Assembly: GCA_020086605.1 (NCBI GenBank)
Contig: JACBWW010000020.1
Span: 16,336,776 to 16,400,775 of the forward strand
Length of the DNA: 64,000 nucleotides
Direction: 5' to 3'
Source: Lanius collurio
Lineage: Eukaryota; Chordata; Aves; Passeriformes; Laniidae
The notes below the pieces were generated by a model, which was not told the origin of the DNA, searched no databases, and saw only the letters and a program-made list of their open reading frames with translations. Of this stretch, positions 40,720 through 55,900 are shown in pieces. Numbering within the stretch: the first letter of the stretch is position 1; the number at the start of each line of letters is the position of its first letter. Both the position numbers and the translations under genes were made by a program.

Positions 40720-41004
40720 TTTATTTACTGAAGCAGAACACACAGATACTTTTATTAAGAAATTTAGTGGTTGAAAAAGAGGTCAGATCTGACATACAGG
40801 ACAGGATAGTGTGAGGATACCCAGGGCAATAGCCAGAAATAGACTGTTGGTCATTACTGGGCTCCCTCTGTCCACTGAGAATGTCGGATTTGACAACATC
40901 AGGCTGCGAGACACTACAGTCCCAAAGACACTGCTGAAGATCACCTCATCTCTAGTGCTACGTAATTCTAACACAGTGTCTGACAGCAGGGCAGAATGTC
41001 CCAC
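40720..41004 (-). other. Exon-like segment with stop and polyadenylation signals (unassigned)
   Basis: On the minus strand an acceptor-like GCCATAG is followed at once by a 73-codon open frame whose C-terminus is hydrophobic (MTNSLFLAIALGILTLSC) and ends at TGA (40783). AATAAA lies 27 nt further on (40756-40751), followed by a GU-rich TGTGTGTT, with a second AATAAA at 40725-40720. I do not recognise the protein. The open frame has no ATG at its start, so it would need an upstream exon. Chance is a real possibility. Confidence 0.25.
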
Positions 41005-43896
41005 CTATGGCACAAGCAATCCTCATGGAAAACAAGAAATTTAAAATTAAATAATAATTTCAAAATAAAAAATCATGAAGATGAATCTAAGATAAATTTT
41101 ACATACCCTAATTTCTAATAAATCCTTAACAATACAACAGCTAGGACATATATAGTAAATACTGGCTGAAATTCCTACTAGCATATGCAAGAAGTACAAC
41201 TCATTATGTGACTCATTTTACAGAGCCTTGTATGGTACACCATGCATGTAGATTATTATCAGACAGGAAAAAAAAGAAAAATTACAAAATAATTTTGGTA
41301 GCACAAGATGCCAAAAGACTAAACCATACACAGTGGAAAACAATGTGATAAAACACAAAAACTGGAGGGGGAAGAGGAAATCAGTTTGAACTCAATTGTC
41401 TCAAGTCCTGCCCAGTCACTCTTGATTACGGCATGCCATCAGGAAATCCTGACCATTAACGTGTCAGACCATTAAAAATACAGTTTATGTAAGTCCTTTT
41501 CTAGAACAACTGCCAAAATAGAAAACCTCTTAAGATAAAATATTTTCATTAAAAATAATATTTTGAATTTCACAGAAATCCTTACTTAGAAAGAAGCTAG
41601 ATTTAATTAACAGCATACTTCCAAACTACTAATTTATTTAACATGCTTTGTTTCACTGTCAGGGAGCTGCTCTCATGCAAGATTTGCTTCAAAGAATGTA
41701 AAGAATAAGTCTCATCTGTCCATAATCCAAACATAATCCATCACATTTGGAAGCAGGATAACGGTAGGAATGTAAAGGTTCAGGGCTATAAGTTAAATTC
41801 CCAACAGTTATTTTCAGAAATGTTCTTACTGTCCTGACGTTTTATACAACTGTAGCCTCCAATTCACTTTTCAGGTGCACATACAATAAAGCAGACTGTT
41901 AGACATGAATTTCTGCTCAAAACCAGTTCTGTAATAAAGCTGTAAACTTCTCAGAGAAACAGTATCACCCCAAGCACACAGCTGGTACCTACAGTCTCCT
42001 TTCCCAGCAGCCCTTATGGAGACTTAACATGCCCTCACTGCCAAACTACTTTGCACAGCACAAGCAAAGAATGTAGGTCTCTATCCTGGTATCTCAGCTT
42101 CCTTCAAAGCACTGACATTTAACAAATGAGCATATATAACTATCAAGATTCACTCATTTACAAATTTTATATTCCCAAAAGAATAACCATGGCAAGTATA
42201 AAAAAACCCCCTAAACTTGTTTCTTTACTTCCTATCCTCATTAGCATGCACTGCAAGTCATACTTTCAGTAACGATGCAAACACACAAGCAATTCTATTC
42301 CAGTATGATTAGCTTGCCAAAATAAAAAATATTAATTACAATATTAATTTCAAAGGGCAGTATCTGATGCTTATTTTTTATTTTACTTCATTACTGCAAC
42401 AGGAACAAAGATGTCAACTTACCACTGAATATTGAGAGCAAAGACAGAATTGCATAACATTGCCTTGCTCTGTTAGTTCTTCTGATCCACCTGCACTTTG
42501 GAAAACGTAAACCAAGCCCCTCCTAAGTCTGAGCCAGTAGTATTCCCTACATTTCACGGGGACCTATAAGCTCAGAGTCACCACCATATCAGTCAGTTAC
42601 CATTCTTTTAGATTGTACTGTGCATTCATGTAACAGCTGAGAGGCCATAACTCATTAGCATTATTTTTCCTTCAGTTCTGTCTCCTGGAGTTTCTTATTA
42701 TTTAGAAGAAGTTTCCAAGGAGGGTGCAGATTCCTATTGAGCAAATTTAAGCTTGCTGAGGGTAGATTGGTTTCTCATCATTCCCTCTCCTGGCCGATGG
42801 ACTCCCATTTGAGACCTACAGACTGATGGTCAACTTTTCAAGCACTGCTAAATTTGCATGTACTCATGACATTTCTGATTGGCATGGAAAGTGTGCCCTG
42901 TTCAGCCCATGGGGTGAGGGAAGTGGGGCAGAGAACAGAACATTTACTGCTAAGAGAGAAACTCATTTTTGCCATCAAATTGAAGGCTGCACCACACTGG
43001 AAAAACACTAATGCTCTGAATCCTGTGTTAAGCATGAGCTAAGAAAGGCAATACAATTATATCAATGCTTGGCTGAATGATATTAAACTAAAAAGCAAAA
43101 GAGAGGCAAAGGCAGCAGCGGAAAGATACACTAGTCAGACCTGGGGAGTGAAAAAGTAGGAAGAGAAGAAAACAGAATTGTACTTGCTAGTGATTATTCC
43201 AGATTTCCTTATACACTGTTCTGTAAGTTAAGGAAGCACACATTTCCACAGCAACGATAAGACTGAACCTACTCTGAATAAAGAATTCATTTCCATGCTA
43301 ACTACACAAAAAGAAACAAAAACACAAACTAAATCTAAAGTTTAAAGAAGTAGCATTTAAAACCTAAAACTAAGGCAAGGATATAGCAGCAAAGGAATAC
43401 ACGTAAATACAGGCTGCACAGACAACTTCATTTGTCACTGCAAACATATCTTCTGTGATGATGTTTTATTTCCTTTCAATATATTAGAAGGTATATACCC
43501 ACCACAAAAAACGCATCCTGTAACATGGCCAAAGTGACCAGAGGCATGCCTTTGTTAACCAGCAAACAGAAATTTAAATACTTTATCTCATCTTTCCTAA
43601 TCTACAGTTCTTGGGAAAAACAAAACTTCACATCCTCAGTTTGCAGACTTACAGATATAAAAAACTCTACTGGTGCACTGTACTTGAACAAAAAACAATG
43701 TCAAAATGCTCAACAAATTATGCTTGATATTATTTCCAAAAAGATTGTGTCAAAAGCCAGTTTTTGCAAAGAGTTCTCTTGCAGAGCACAACCCAAGGTA
43801 GTTTGTTTAACCTTCTCTCCCTTTGCTGCCTGCTTATTCTTCTCTTGTGAGAAGAGGGCAATTCCAGCTCCCAGACCAAAGAGGAAAATACTTTTC

Positions 43897-43941
43897 CTCA
43901 TTATCCTCATTATGCTCATTATCCTCCATTATCCTCATTAA
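43897..43941. repeat. 9-bp minisatellite (CTCATTATC), about five units
   Basis: Units read CTCATTATC, CTCATTATG, CTCATTATC, CTCCATTATC, CTCATTAATG, with one insertion and point changes. Confidence 0.9.
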
Positions 43942-44090
43942 TGTCAAATTGATACCTTTCCTGAGTAAATGCAAAAAAGTACTGAATGCTGGCAGTTTAA
44001 CTCTAAAAGACTATTTTGGAAAAGGACTTCAGAGCATCAGTTATAAAGTAACCAAGAACTTCAAATCATGTATCATTAAGAAACAAACAA

Positions 44091-44104
44091 AAAAAAAAAA
44101 AAAA
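44091..44104. repeat. Poly-A run inside an A/C-rich stretch
   Basis: At least 14 A, flanked by AAACAAACAA and CCAAACCAA. Confidence 0.9.
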
Positions 44105-46919
44105 CCAAACCAATACATTAGCCCAGACTGGGCTGACTTGCAGAGCACTTTCACATCTTTGTAAATAACTGTCTAGCGAAATGCTCAGAAATATTGTAAT
44201 AGTATTTCTGATACCAAGGTATGTTTTGAAAATTGCACTGTTAGATACATATACACGAGGATTAAAAAAAAGCAAAGAAGAGAATAAATAAACAAATACA
44301 ATCGAGCATTGGAATAATGTCAAGCATTCACAAATCAGGGATAGAAAATGTCTCATGCATTAAATATCAACTTCAGAAAAGAACAACTGTTCTACGCTCC
44401 AATTCTGTCAGTTTTGCCTAGTAATCCTGCATATGAACATATGAGCTGAAAAGGAAAATAAACTAGACTAACTCAATCTGCCACATTTAACACAAATATG
44501 TCAAGAACAGAAAAACAGAAAAAGTGAAAACAACATTTTCAAAACCATACTCTTACAGTAATTTTGCTGAGGAATCAAAAAGAAACCTCTTTTTTTTTCA
44601 CATCCAGGTAACTACCTAAATTTAGCTGTAAAAAAAAAAAAAATCTAATCATTTTCCTGAATGAAATTTTCTGCCCTGCACTCAGGGGATCAGCTCTTCT
44701 GAAAATTCAACTCCAATGGGTTTCACTTCCCAGTAGATGTTACCAAAGAGTTATCAGCACCTAGGAGAGACTGACTATTTTTCAACTACAGCATAAATTT
44801 CCTTATGGATATGTGATGGAATACACATATCTTATAATGATGCTGTAAGTTCTGTTTTTAACTTGGGTGCAGTTAGTTGTCTGTGTTTTTTCTGTTTATC
44901 AAATGTACTCTTCTGAGCCAAGTCCTTTCATTCATCAAATTCTACAGAAAAAGCAGTGTCAAGTTGCTTAATTTATTGGTAGTCTTGGATATCTAGTTTT
45001 TTCAGCAAAAAAGTTTAGATGAATACAAAAATTAACAAATATGTAGAAAATTAAAAAACATTCACTACATCACTTATTCAAATTTGCTTTGCATGTGTGG
45101 GTTAGTGTGGGTATTGTTTTTTGAGGTTTCTCAGTGCTTTTTAAGTCTTTAACAGCAAAAGGTAGTGCTGAGTCCCTACGTGAGACCCTAATTAACAATA
45201 TTTCTTTAAGAATAAGCATGAGACACTTGTATTTCTAATCAGACCTTCTGACTAAATTTATCTACACTTACTGCAAGTAAAAGTAAACTAAATTAGCAAG
45301 AATCTCAAGTTGTGCAATTCCTTAGGGAAACAGATGACAGCCGTCAGGACTTTAAGTCCTCCGATGAAGCACAAGGGCACAGCACAAACTTGGCAAAAAA
45401 ATCCCACCCAGCATGCACATAGCAAGCACTCAAACTGGACTTCTGCAAGAAGACAATACTCAGTGCCATGCAGAGCTATTCTTAGTCACCACAAACACAC
45501 CGAGGTTTCAGAGTTAACAGCTTCTTTGTCAGTTTCATGGGAGGAGACTAGTCACATCTGAAATAAAAATAGGTTGTCATATGCTTGTCCACAAACTCCA
45601 AAATACATGGCTAAATTGGTCATTTATAAGATTCAAGCTGTGTGTATTGGTATTACAAGGGAAAAGAAAAACGTTTTTTTCTCCTAACTTCCTCAGCTTT
45701 CATTTTAACTTTTTATCTAATTTATTTCCAAAAGTGGTTTGGTCTCCCCACAGTAGGAACCTTTATCTGATTTCAATACATTCTTACAAGCTCTAAAAAG
45801 CACTGCAGAGAACTGTAACTGAGAGGCTGAGACTGCTATGAATGGGAAGTTGTAGCTGTGGAGGCACCAGGTAAAGTGGGGCTCTCAGCATGGCCTGCAT
45901 GAACAACACCTGGCTGAGCAGGTACAGAGAGCCCCCAGCACCCACCTGCAGTTTCACAACACACCCAGATCTGGAGACAAAGAACCATATAATGACTCAC
46001 AGAAGTCGGACAGGATGGGCACATAGAACAGTGACAACTCCAAAAAAACAGCTCCAAAATCTGTTGCCAACTGAAAAGGAGCCCAGGACATGTGGAGGAT
46101 GTTACACCTGGCATTCTTGGCTCCCATACCATGACCACAGATTACAGATGTAACCGCTTGACACAAGCATTGTGGTGCCTTTTTGCTGGACAGACACCTT
46201 GAGCACCCCTGTCATAGTGCCTGGCTGCTGGGTGGACCTCTTGGACACACACACTTTGCTCCCCTCAGTTCATATTTTAAATAACATCTGCTTTCCCTCT
46301 TATAAGGTCTTGCATTTACATCTGCTACATGGTTTATACAATGTTGCAACAGCATTTCCTACACAGTTTTGCGGTAAAATTAAACAGTAGGTTTCATATT
46401 TTTGTAGGAAGACATGGAAAATATCCACAGTCTGTCAGCAAGGTAACAGAAATGACGGCCTACAAAATGAAGTATTGTAAAATCTATTCTGAACTCCTCC
46501 ATGTTGATGGACAGGGATAAAAAAAAACATGTTTATACATAAAACTGTATTTTAAAGGGAACCTGTAAGGAGGTGAGACAACTATGCCATAGCTACATTC
46601 AGAACTGCCGTCATTCCAATACTACCAGGTTTTGAGACTTGAAAAGTAAGTAAGCATCTAACTGTACGTGCTGACACCAACTAAGGCTGGTCATTAATGA
46701 TAGCAGTACTTGCATGGTATTTAGAAGACTACACAGTTCACCACAAATATAAGAAAAATATACAGGGAAAAAATATAAGAAATTATTAAGATTCTGCTTT
46801 AAAAATTCTCCATGTTCATCCCTCTTTAGGAAGAGAGGGTGAAATTTCCTAGTAGAGAATATCAAAAAATAAATAATGGTCTGATAATCTGTAGGGCTCC
46901 TTACTACTGCTACATGATG

Positions 46920-46943
46920 AAAAAAAAAAAAAAAAAAAAAAAA
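46920..46943. repeat. Poly-A run (A24)
   Basis: Twenty-four consecutive A. No retroposed gene body or target-site duplication was recognised beside it. Confidence 0.95.
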
Positions 46944-49900
46944 GGAAAGGTTGCTCAGGTTTCAGACCAGAATTGGTAGACAAGTAGTCAATGCTGCCAT
47001 CTCCCAAGCTGCAATATATAAATATACTGGCAGCATTATTTTTAAAATGGAGCAATACTCGCTTCACTCTTGCTCAGGTATACTATTAACAGAACTGATA
47101 TTATGCATTGCCCAGTTGTTCCCACTTAACCGTGGAAATCTCAGCCTCTCTGGTCAAGGTTTTGGATCCCAAGTTCCCTCAGTATATCGCCATTACACAG
47201 GCAAACTCTGTATGTATTCTAATAAATCATTACCTCATTAATCATTTTACAGTGATAAAACATAGGTGAGATGAACAACTGAACAACTTCTGGGGGGCGT
47301 AGAAGTAGAGATGCAGTTTGGCCATGGTGGGACTGTGCAGCTCAGCTGGGGGATAGGGCCCCAAAGCAGGGAGTGCTCCAATCCTGACACCTGGAAGGAG
47401 ACCAAATGCAAACAACGAAACGATAACAAGCTCTGGCCTCTGCCAAGCTACACTCTTGGCCAATGACCTGGAAATGTGAGTTTCACATCCAGAGCTCATT
47501 GCTCCTCTTTTTCTCTCAGGATGTGGTATCTAAGTTTTTGTGGTCACATATTAACATCACCATAAAACATCAAGACGATTTAATCATGTTAGGATGGCAC
47601 AGGCACACCTCATGGGTCTGTCACCCCTCTCAGTCCCCAAATAGCTAAAACTATCCAATATTCACAATCACTTTCTGGCACTCAGTCTTAGCAATCTCAG
47701 TCCTAAAACTGCAAACAACTCTCAAGGACTTTACATAATTTTTCTCAGCACCATTAGGTAGATGTTCTCAGCAGAAGTAAGCAAGCAGAGAAGAGATACA
47801 AAAGCTTGAGAAAAAAAACTACAAGTGTGCAAGAATATATGTTAGAAAAACAGTATCTAAATAAAAGTTAACCAAGGACACAGTATTTCCTCACTTCGGG
47901 TTTTCAGAATAAGTACAGGGCATACTATTTTTTTTTATTTTAAAAACTTGAATCTACAGGAAGACACCAGTTTGGCACAGCAAGATTGAATTTTAGTGTT
48001 GCTGAACTTCAGCTCAATATGCTTAAAGAAGTTTTTGTGCTCAGTGGTAATTCACATCCTTCACCACATTTTGGACAGTGAAATCCTACCATTTGCTTTA
48101 AATAATATAGAACCAATGCCTGTGCTCTCCCTAAGGACCTCTCAGGCTCTGTCCTGCCATCCTCTCCCCTGTTTGATTAAACACATTCTTGTTTTCCTTG
48201 TCTTCTCTGAGATGAGCACTCCAGTTTTCCAGTTACAATTATGTCTTTAAAGATAATGTGGCCATAAAAGATAGGCATGAACTATAAATTAAAAATAAAT
48301 ATGTAAGTACAAACTATTCAAATAAACCTTTGAGCAGTACTAAAGTGATAGATACTAGGAAAACTTTCTACAGTGAAATCACTTTCCTTTTGGTAATCTC
48401 TTGCCATATATGTGAAACCTGGGTTTGCCCACAGTTTTAAGGTAGCTCTTTCAGAATTAGTGGTAAACTTTTTATTTTTCCTATGTAAGAAAAACTATAA
48501 CTTGAAGTACTCTTTTGGGGTTTTTCTAATCAGTATTTAAAAAGAAAACAAGTAAGAGAAAGAGGCTGCAAGATCTTTCTCATTCATGCACTTCTGCTGG
48601 GTTATTTCTAGGTTTTGGGTTCCTCCTTCCTTTTTTCCTACCCAGTTACTCTCTGCAGAAAGAGAGGTTCAAAGATGAAAATACCCCTACAAGTAGAACA
48701 ATGTATGATTCCACCTTAATATCCCTGGCTTTGTCTACCATGGGTTTCCGGACACAGTGTTCAAACAGCTATCTTAAAAACTTTGAACTTCTGAGCCAAA
48801 CCTCAGTACACCTGGATCAGCTTCCTTCTTCACTCTGCTGTCATAAAAATGAAGTGCCAAGTTGCCAGCCTCTCTTTTTTTCAGGACAAGACCTCATTTG
48901 TAGCTGAAAGAACAGTAAAAATCTGGTGATATTTGGCCCAGCTGCTATGTCCTGCTGACAGCCAGCACAAAGCAAGATGTTAGAGAGAAAAAAGAGGCAG
49001 GTTTCCACTGAGATGTCAGACACACGATTTTCTAAGCTGAACATGGGCTGCATTAAGAACTGCTGAGTTGTTACTGACCACTGACCCTGGCACCCTCACA
49101 AACATCACTGTTCCTAACCAGAACACCTTCAGTTCTAGTTCAGCAGCATGAACAAAGGAAGCGAACAGGGATGATGAACAAAAGAAACAAAAGGAAGAAA
49201 ATTAGCAACCCTCAGGGTTTGATAGTGCTGTGAATATAACACTTCTTTCAAATATCCATTAATTAGTTAGCACTGATTTGCAAGAGCTGAAGGCATTCAT
49301 CCATTTTTCTAGACCACCATTCTTGCCTGTACCAGTTGCCTGCAAAGAAAACTTCAAAAACTAAAGTTGAAAATATCCCCAAATCACATGCCTGCTGGGC
49401 AGAAGCAGAAGAGTTATTTATACCTCCCATGCTGTGCTTTCCTAAGATCTCTTTACAAAATTAATTGTTTCTAGAACTTAAACTAATTCTTGAGCAAGAA
49501 GCCTATAAATATTAATGCTTTAAATTAAATTTTTTATTTTTTAAGATTGATATGGTTGTTTTTTTAAACTCTTAGTGGTCTGTTTCTGAGGCTATGTATA
49601 TCTGACAAAAAACACTCTTTCCTTTGGATTTTCAAATTCTTGATTCTTAGGAAAAGAATGAGAAAAAGCAAAGAATGAGGAAAATGTTTTATATGCCTGT
49701 TGTTTTCTACTATACTTTGAAAGCATTACAAATGTATCTACATATGTATTCATTAGTAGAATTTGTTCCGAACTGAGTAAAATTTGTCCTACACATAATG
49801 CTTTTCTTGTTTTTTCTAACTATGCCTACTTAGGGCATCAAGTTTATATTCTGATGAAAATTAATTAAAGAATCATAAACCATGTAATGCTGTAACTGTA

Positions 49901-52900
49901 TTGAAACATTTTCCACATCTAGCTTTTTGACAATCACTGTATTTTAAGTACTTCTAGATCAGTCTGTAAGAGACCTGTATTTGTCTAATGAGAGTTATCA
50001 ATGCAAACTCAATGATAAAAAGTTTATTTCTTTCGGTACTTTAATTTTCCAATGATTAATCTTCTGTTATTGCAGCTTGGTAGTCTATTATACAAATCAT
50101 ATTTCATTTAACTCCCCTGAAATTTCTCACAGAATGTAGTTTCCACCAGACCTATTAATATAAACCATTGCTTCCAACATTCACACAGGCAACTGGAACG
50201 TTAAGAGTTCAAAAACTTAATTCTTATTTACAGTAGCATGGCCCAGTTTCTTTTAGGTTCCAAGTGTTCTTTCTGATTTAGAATGGCCTCTTCCTCTTTA
50301 AGTTTAAACTGACCCTTTATTTTACACTGTACTTAACAGAACTTTGCACTGTACCAAACAGCTCCCTTTGACTAGCATCATTACTCTTTGTATAGGAATG
50401 AGGAAGAATACTTATTTCTGTAGAGGGGAAAACCTCTAACAACATGTACACAGGATATAATATAGCAAACAAAAGCTGTCAATTAACTTTCTAAATAACT
50501 AAATGTCGTTGTGTTAGTTATCTCTTAAATGCTACTAAACCCATAATGTCTAAACCATTCCCCTTCAAATATAAAAGCACCAGAGCTAGAGTGTAAAAAA
50601 AAAAGTCAGCAGAAATGGGGTATTTGATACGGCTTGTTGCAATTGGTTTATCTGGAGCTTTCCTGAAGTCCATGCAGAGCATGCAGTTTATTCCAGCAAC
50701 AGTAGCTGACAGAGTGGTTTGCATTTGGTCCCCTTTCTCCTTTCAACAGCATTCTCTTCTGCAATTTGAATCATTACAGAACCTAGTTATGGGTTTAGCA
50801 AAAGGTCTATTACTTTCATAGAAAAAATGTCCCAAAGGGAAGCTCATTCTAGCATATCTGTGCCTGATAAAGATGAATAATGTATATCCCAACATATAAT
50901 GTATTTCCTACAATACATGCCTTTTATTAAAAAAATAATACAAAGAACTTCACATAAAGTAATACTCAAAAATTTTTTGTTATAAATAACAGTTCAATAT
51001 TTTCTATCTTTACGTGCAGAGAAGTCCAAAGTAAGGCCCAAAACATCATATAACCATAGCTAGTTATGACTGGTAAAAATCTGGATACACACACTTCCCT
51101 AACGAGCATCCACACTCTAACACCCAATTTACATGGAAGGTATTACAGTACAGACTGCTGACATCAAACAGGTACAGCAAGTGATAAGTACACATGTAGG
51201 TACAAATGATTAGCAATAATGGAAGCTAGACCAACCCCAAAATAGCCAAACATCTCCCCCCGCCCCCCACAAACCTTCAGTCATACAGGAGAAAAATGAG
51301 CAAATATAAAAAGGCGTCTATGCAAAAGACAGAGAGAGCAAGGCTCAATGATCCAGCTGAGCTGAGACACCCAAATATTGCCTACCAAGAGAGGCAGTCG
51401 GCCTCTCACTGCTAGGCAGGTGATCCTGAACATTCTTTTACACGAGCCTCAACATCCACCCTCCTTCCCTTGAGATCATTCACTTTTGTATGCTGGATAT
51501 TCCTCAGCTTCTAGGTAGTACTTGGCTTTGACTAGTTTGGATGTTATATTTACAGCCTTATTATCTTCTTCCAGCCTACACCCACTTACAGACCTAGTTA
51601 TTCCATACTTACCCAGGAACAAATAAAGAAAGGGAAAAAAACCTCACTCAGTTATCTCTTTACAGACCAAATTTTACTACACAGAATGTTACTACCACCT
51701 CATTAAATGGAATATATGCCAACACACCATATATCCCAAAATGCAATGACTCATTATGTGACTCAAGAGGTACTGCACAAGAGGCCATCTTCAAAGGCCA
51801 CAAAAGTTCATAAACTGAGCCAAACATGGAGGTTACACTCCACAATACATTAATACATTGATAAAATCACATTGTATTGGGCAATTAACTACTGACAGAA
51901 ACTTGCTTTTCCCATGACAACTGAACGACTGTGGAAAAGTCACCAGATGTCCCTTCTACAGGACAAAAATTTGCTGCTCCAGCAGTACAGGGACCTGTAA
52001 CTACATTTACTAACACAAAGTACACATAGATTTTTTTTTTTTTCAAAAAAGCAGAATTTATTAGCTTTTTCAAAACTTAACACATTTGGATTAATTTTTC
52101 ACTTAAAAAATTAACTTTTCAATGTCAAAACATTCTTGGAAGATATAATCATAAAAAAAAATTCTTACATTCTCTCGAAAGAGCCTATCAGGTTTCAGCA
52201 TACAAGGCAACACCACTACTAACTGACATGATCCTTTGAAGTCAAGGTTCCAATAAAGAAAAAGTTTTCTACAAAAAAGACTGAGCATATTATTGTTCGG
52301 GATGCTCAACACTAGAGAAATAAAGTTAACATCCTACTTAATATGGTAGTTATCTAACAACTATTATTGTTTTAGAGGCACCAAAAATATTATCTCATGA
52401 AAATAGGATTTCTCTAAATTGTGAAGTAATAGTGATTTTTCCACTGGAATATAAAAGCTGTATGAAAATTCTCCAGAGCACCATAGTTCCACTAATAACT
52501 CTTAGCCCAAAGGACAGTCTGGAGGAGAAGCAATCATGTAATGTCTCAGACCAATTTTTCCTCAGGTTTTATTTTTCTTTGCAGTTTAACAGTTAATGGG
52601 AAAACAAGTTGAAATTTATCATACAATAATGATTCCTAATATGTTAAAAACTTGTACTTTTATCACTTTTTAGAAGTATAATCCACTAGCAAATTGTCAC
52701 AGAAGCAGCAAATCTGTGATTTTGCTAAAAAGCCATGCATACCTCCACATATCCTCCACCTCACCCATCTTCTCCTAAAGAACAAGATTGTCAACAAAAT
52801 ATGTTTTCCCAGAATTCTTCCTACAGTCCTTTTTCATAAGCATTCCTATCATGTCACTGTAACGTGACCTTTCTTATTTAAATTACAGCTTCAGTGCTGT

Positions 52901-55900
52901 CCTCAAACAAAAAGTCACAGGATAAAAATGAATCCATTACAACTACTTTGTTAAATACTGTATTAGCAGAGCAGAACCTCTCTTGAGAGCCAAGAGTTCA
53001 TTTTTGGTTGGCAAAGGACGAAGTAATCTTCAATCAAACTAATCCTGTGGGAAGGTAAGTGAATCTTAAAAAGCAAACTCCAAGTGCTTATTTTCATTCA
53101 CAGAAAGAATGATTCAAAAGCATCTGCTAGGCAGGTTCCCAGTTTTCACGTGCTCGTCAGCACCTGGCAGCCATAGCTCCAATAATTCACTTGCTTTTAG
53201 ATTTTCTCCATTTCTTTCTTATTTTATAACACAGCTTCCAAACCAACTGCTGTACAGGCAGATACAGCTCGCTTTCCTGGCAGGATCTTGTTCCCAGGCT
53301 CACAAGTCTAAGCAACTTTGAAAATCACTGTCACAAACCCTTATCAAAAAGAGGCCAAGGGCAACGACCTCCACGTAGCTTTGGCAGGTGCATTGTTAAA
53401 GTGCAGCCCTGTTCTCTTAACCAGCATAAGTTCTTCATACATATGCATGACTTCTGAATCAAGCTGAGCAAGGTGGTATGAAAAATCTCACAAAGCACCT
53501 CCAAAACTGATTTACCAAAAGAAGATAGGGATGAATTCAAGGACAGAGAAGCACCCACACACAGGAGTACCCTTCTGTTTAGTCCCTTCTGCTTACCAGA
53601 TAGACACAGAACAACTCAGCACAGCAACAGAAAGCTGTGGGATAGGTTTTAGAAAGACTATACATCCTACTAAAAAAAAAAAAAATCCAGAAATAATTCC
53701 TAATTTCCAAACAGGACATAATTATTAAGACAGTATATATTAGAAACACAGAAAAGCTTTCAATAAAGCAGTAATGGATTGTACTTGTGTTTACTGGAAA
53801 GCCATTGTTCCTGTCCAGACTGTAAACACCAGAAATACATGCCTAGTTTTCACTAAAATTTGTGTCATGTCTTACAGGAAGGTATTTATTACTTAATGCT
53901 TTTCATTGCAAGCAGCACCACATTTGGTTTTTGAACCCACATACTGCATTACTAAATGCAATTCTCATGGCATCCAGACCACCTTCACCTTAAATGAAGT
54001 TTTCTGTGGACAAAATATAAGACCTTTCTTACACCAAGCAACATAAATAACAATCAAAACCAATTTTTTTCCTACAGTTTAGAAACTCGGAAGAACAGTT
54101 AGACAGACCACATATTGAAACTGCAGTGGGCTAAACAACAGAATCCAAGAACATTGAGATACATCATCACAACTAAGATTCCTTAAATACTATGGAGCCA
54201 AGCAACCTGAGGACAAGCCAGTATAAAGCCCCCATTACATTCACAACTTCAGTAAGCAAATAGTTCTTATGCAGGAACATCCTCACTTCACTGCTGGATT
54301 AAAAGAACATTCCTGACTCCATTTAAAAAGAAGTAATGCCTAAAATTGTTGGCACAGAGACAGCATTCTGAAACTAGGCCGTATGAATGTCATTTCATTG
54401 TTGTTACTGAAAGAAAAAAGATCAACTACAATAAAACCTTAGCCAGCACTGCAACATTATGCCAGCTAAGCAAGCCCTTAACCAGACCCATGGAGCTTTG
54501 CTGCCTTTCTGCTACACACTTAAACACTCTCTGCAGATGCTTATTTTTATGTACAGGGAAATGCATGCAAGCATACCCACTCCTTTTCTGACATCTTTCA
54601 GCATAGAAAAATTATAAGTTATGATATAAACCATAAAAAGTAGCATTTACACCTAAAAATTTTATGAAAACACAGCAAAAACTTTCCTCAAGTAATTTCT
54701 TAGCATATAAATGTTTATTGAATTTCCAAACATATCCTCAGCACAAATATTGTGTAATTCCTTGCTCTGCACATACTGAATCACTGATCAGAAAATGTTT
54801 TAGGAACAAAGCAAACGGCTTGCCCACTTCAGCTCAACTCACTAAGGTATGCATGTGAATCACAACCCTTGGAGCCGGTACAGGCTGCACAGAGGGCTCT
54901 GCTCCTGGCCAGCCTGCACAGCGCGCCATCAGAATGCGACTCTCGCACGCTCACAGAGTAGACGTGCAGCTACGCTGGAATCACAACTGTTTTCACAAAT
55001 GGAGTCATACCCCTGGAAAAGTGAAATAAACCCCAGCTATCTCACTGCAGCACACAGAAAACTGGTCTGTTGGTAGATGATCCAAGTGCCACTTCCTGAT
55101 GAAGGAGTCAGGAAGATCTTACTCCATTGTGCTTACATAACAGAGGGCATAAAGGAGAAAACACAGCATCATATATAACCTTTTCTCAGACACCCTTTTT
55201 ATTATTATTACTCTCTATCTTGTTACAGCTGACAATTATCTAGTATAGAGGCCACAATTTACCTCCTTATCTATACAGTTATATATCTAGTTGCACACTG
55301 AATGTATTGTAACTGATTGTATCCTATGATTTCCTTTAGTTTGGAAAAAATATACATGAATCAACATTAAGGACTTTTAAACATTTTCATACGGCAGCTT
55401 CAATTTCTACTATAAAACACTAGAAAAATCCTTATGTCTATTGCAGCAAGAATGTTAATAACGTTAATTACAAGGTACAATTTGGAACAGGTACTGTTAA
55501 TCTGCAAAACGCAAATTAAACAAACTAAAAAGCAAAACCTATAAGAATACCTGCTCTGAAACATGAATTGCTTTAACTTGTAAGACAATAGCCATAAAAG
55601 TTATCAGTCCAAAACATGAATTACAGCAGTTAATACAAAAAGCAAATCAAGTCTGAATGAGCTATTAGGACAAACTAAGTATCTGCATACTCTCCTGGCA
55701 CTGATTAATATACTGTACAATAAATAACTTGCTACTAGTTACTCCAAACAGGACAGACAGCTGAATATGTACTGCTGTACTGGGGTAAAAATCCTAATGG
55801 AGGTATTTTGATGAAGTGGATGGAAACTGCGCATCCCAGTACATCTCAAGCAGCGATTAATGAAATGTAACACTGAGATACTAGTTACCTCCAGATTTTA

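Noticed and set aside
43525..44164. Plus-strand open frames of 138 and 113 residues
   Set aside because: Partly produced by the 9-bp minisatellite and poly-A; no recognisable domain and no splice or polyadenylation context.
45836..46166. Overlapping open frames on both strands in a moderately GC-rich stretch
   Set aside because: Open in several frames at once, which points to composition; no family match.
46920..46943. A24 run as the tail of a processed pseudogene
   Set aside because: No retroposed gene body or flanking target-site duplication was found next to it.
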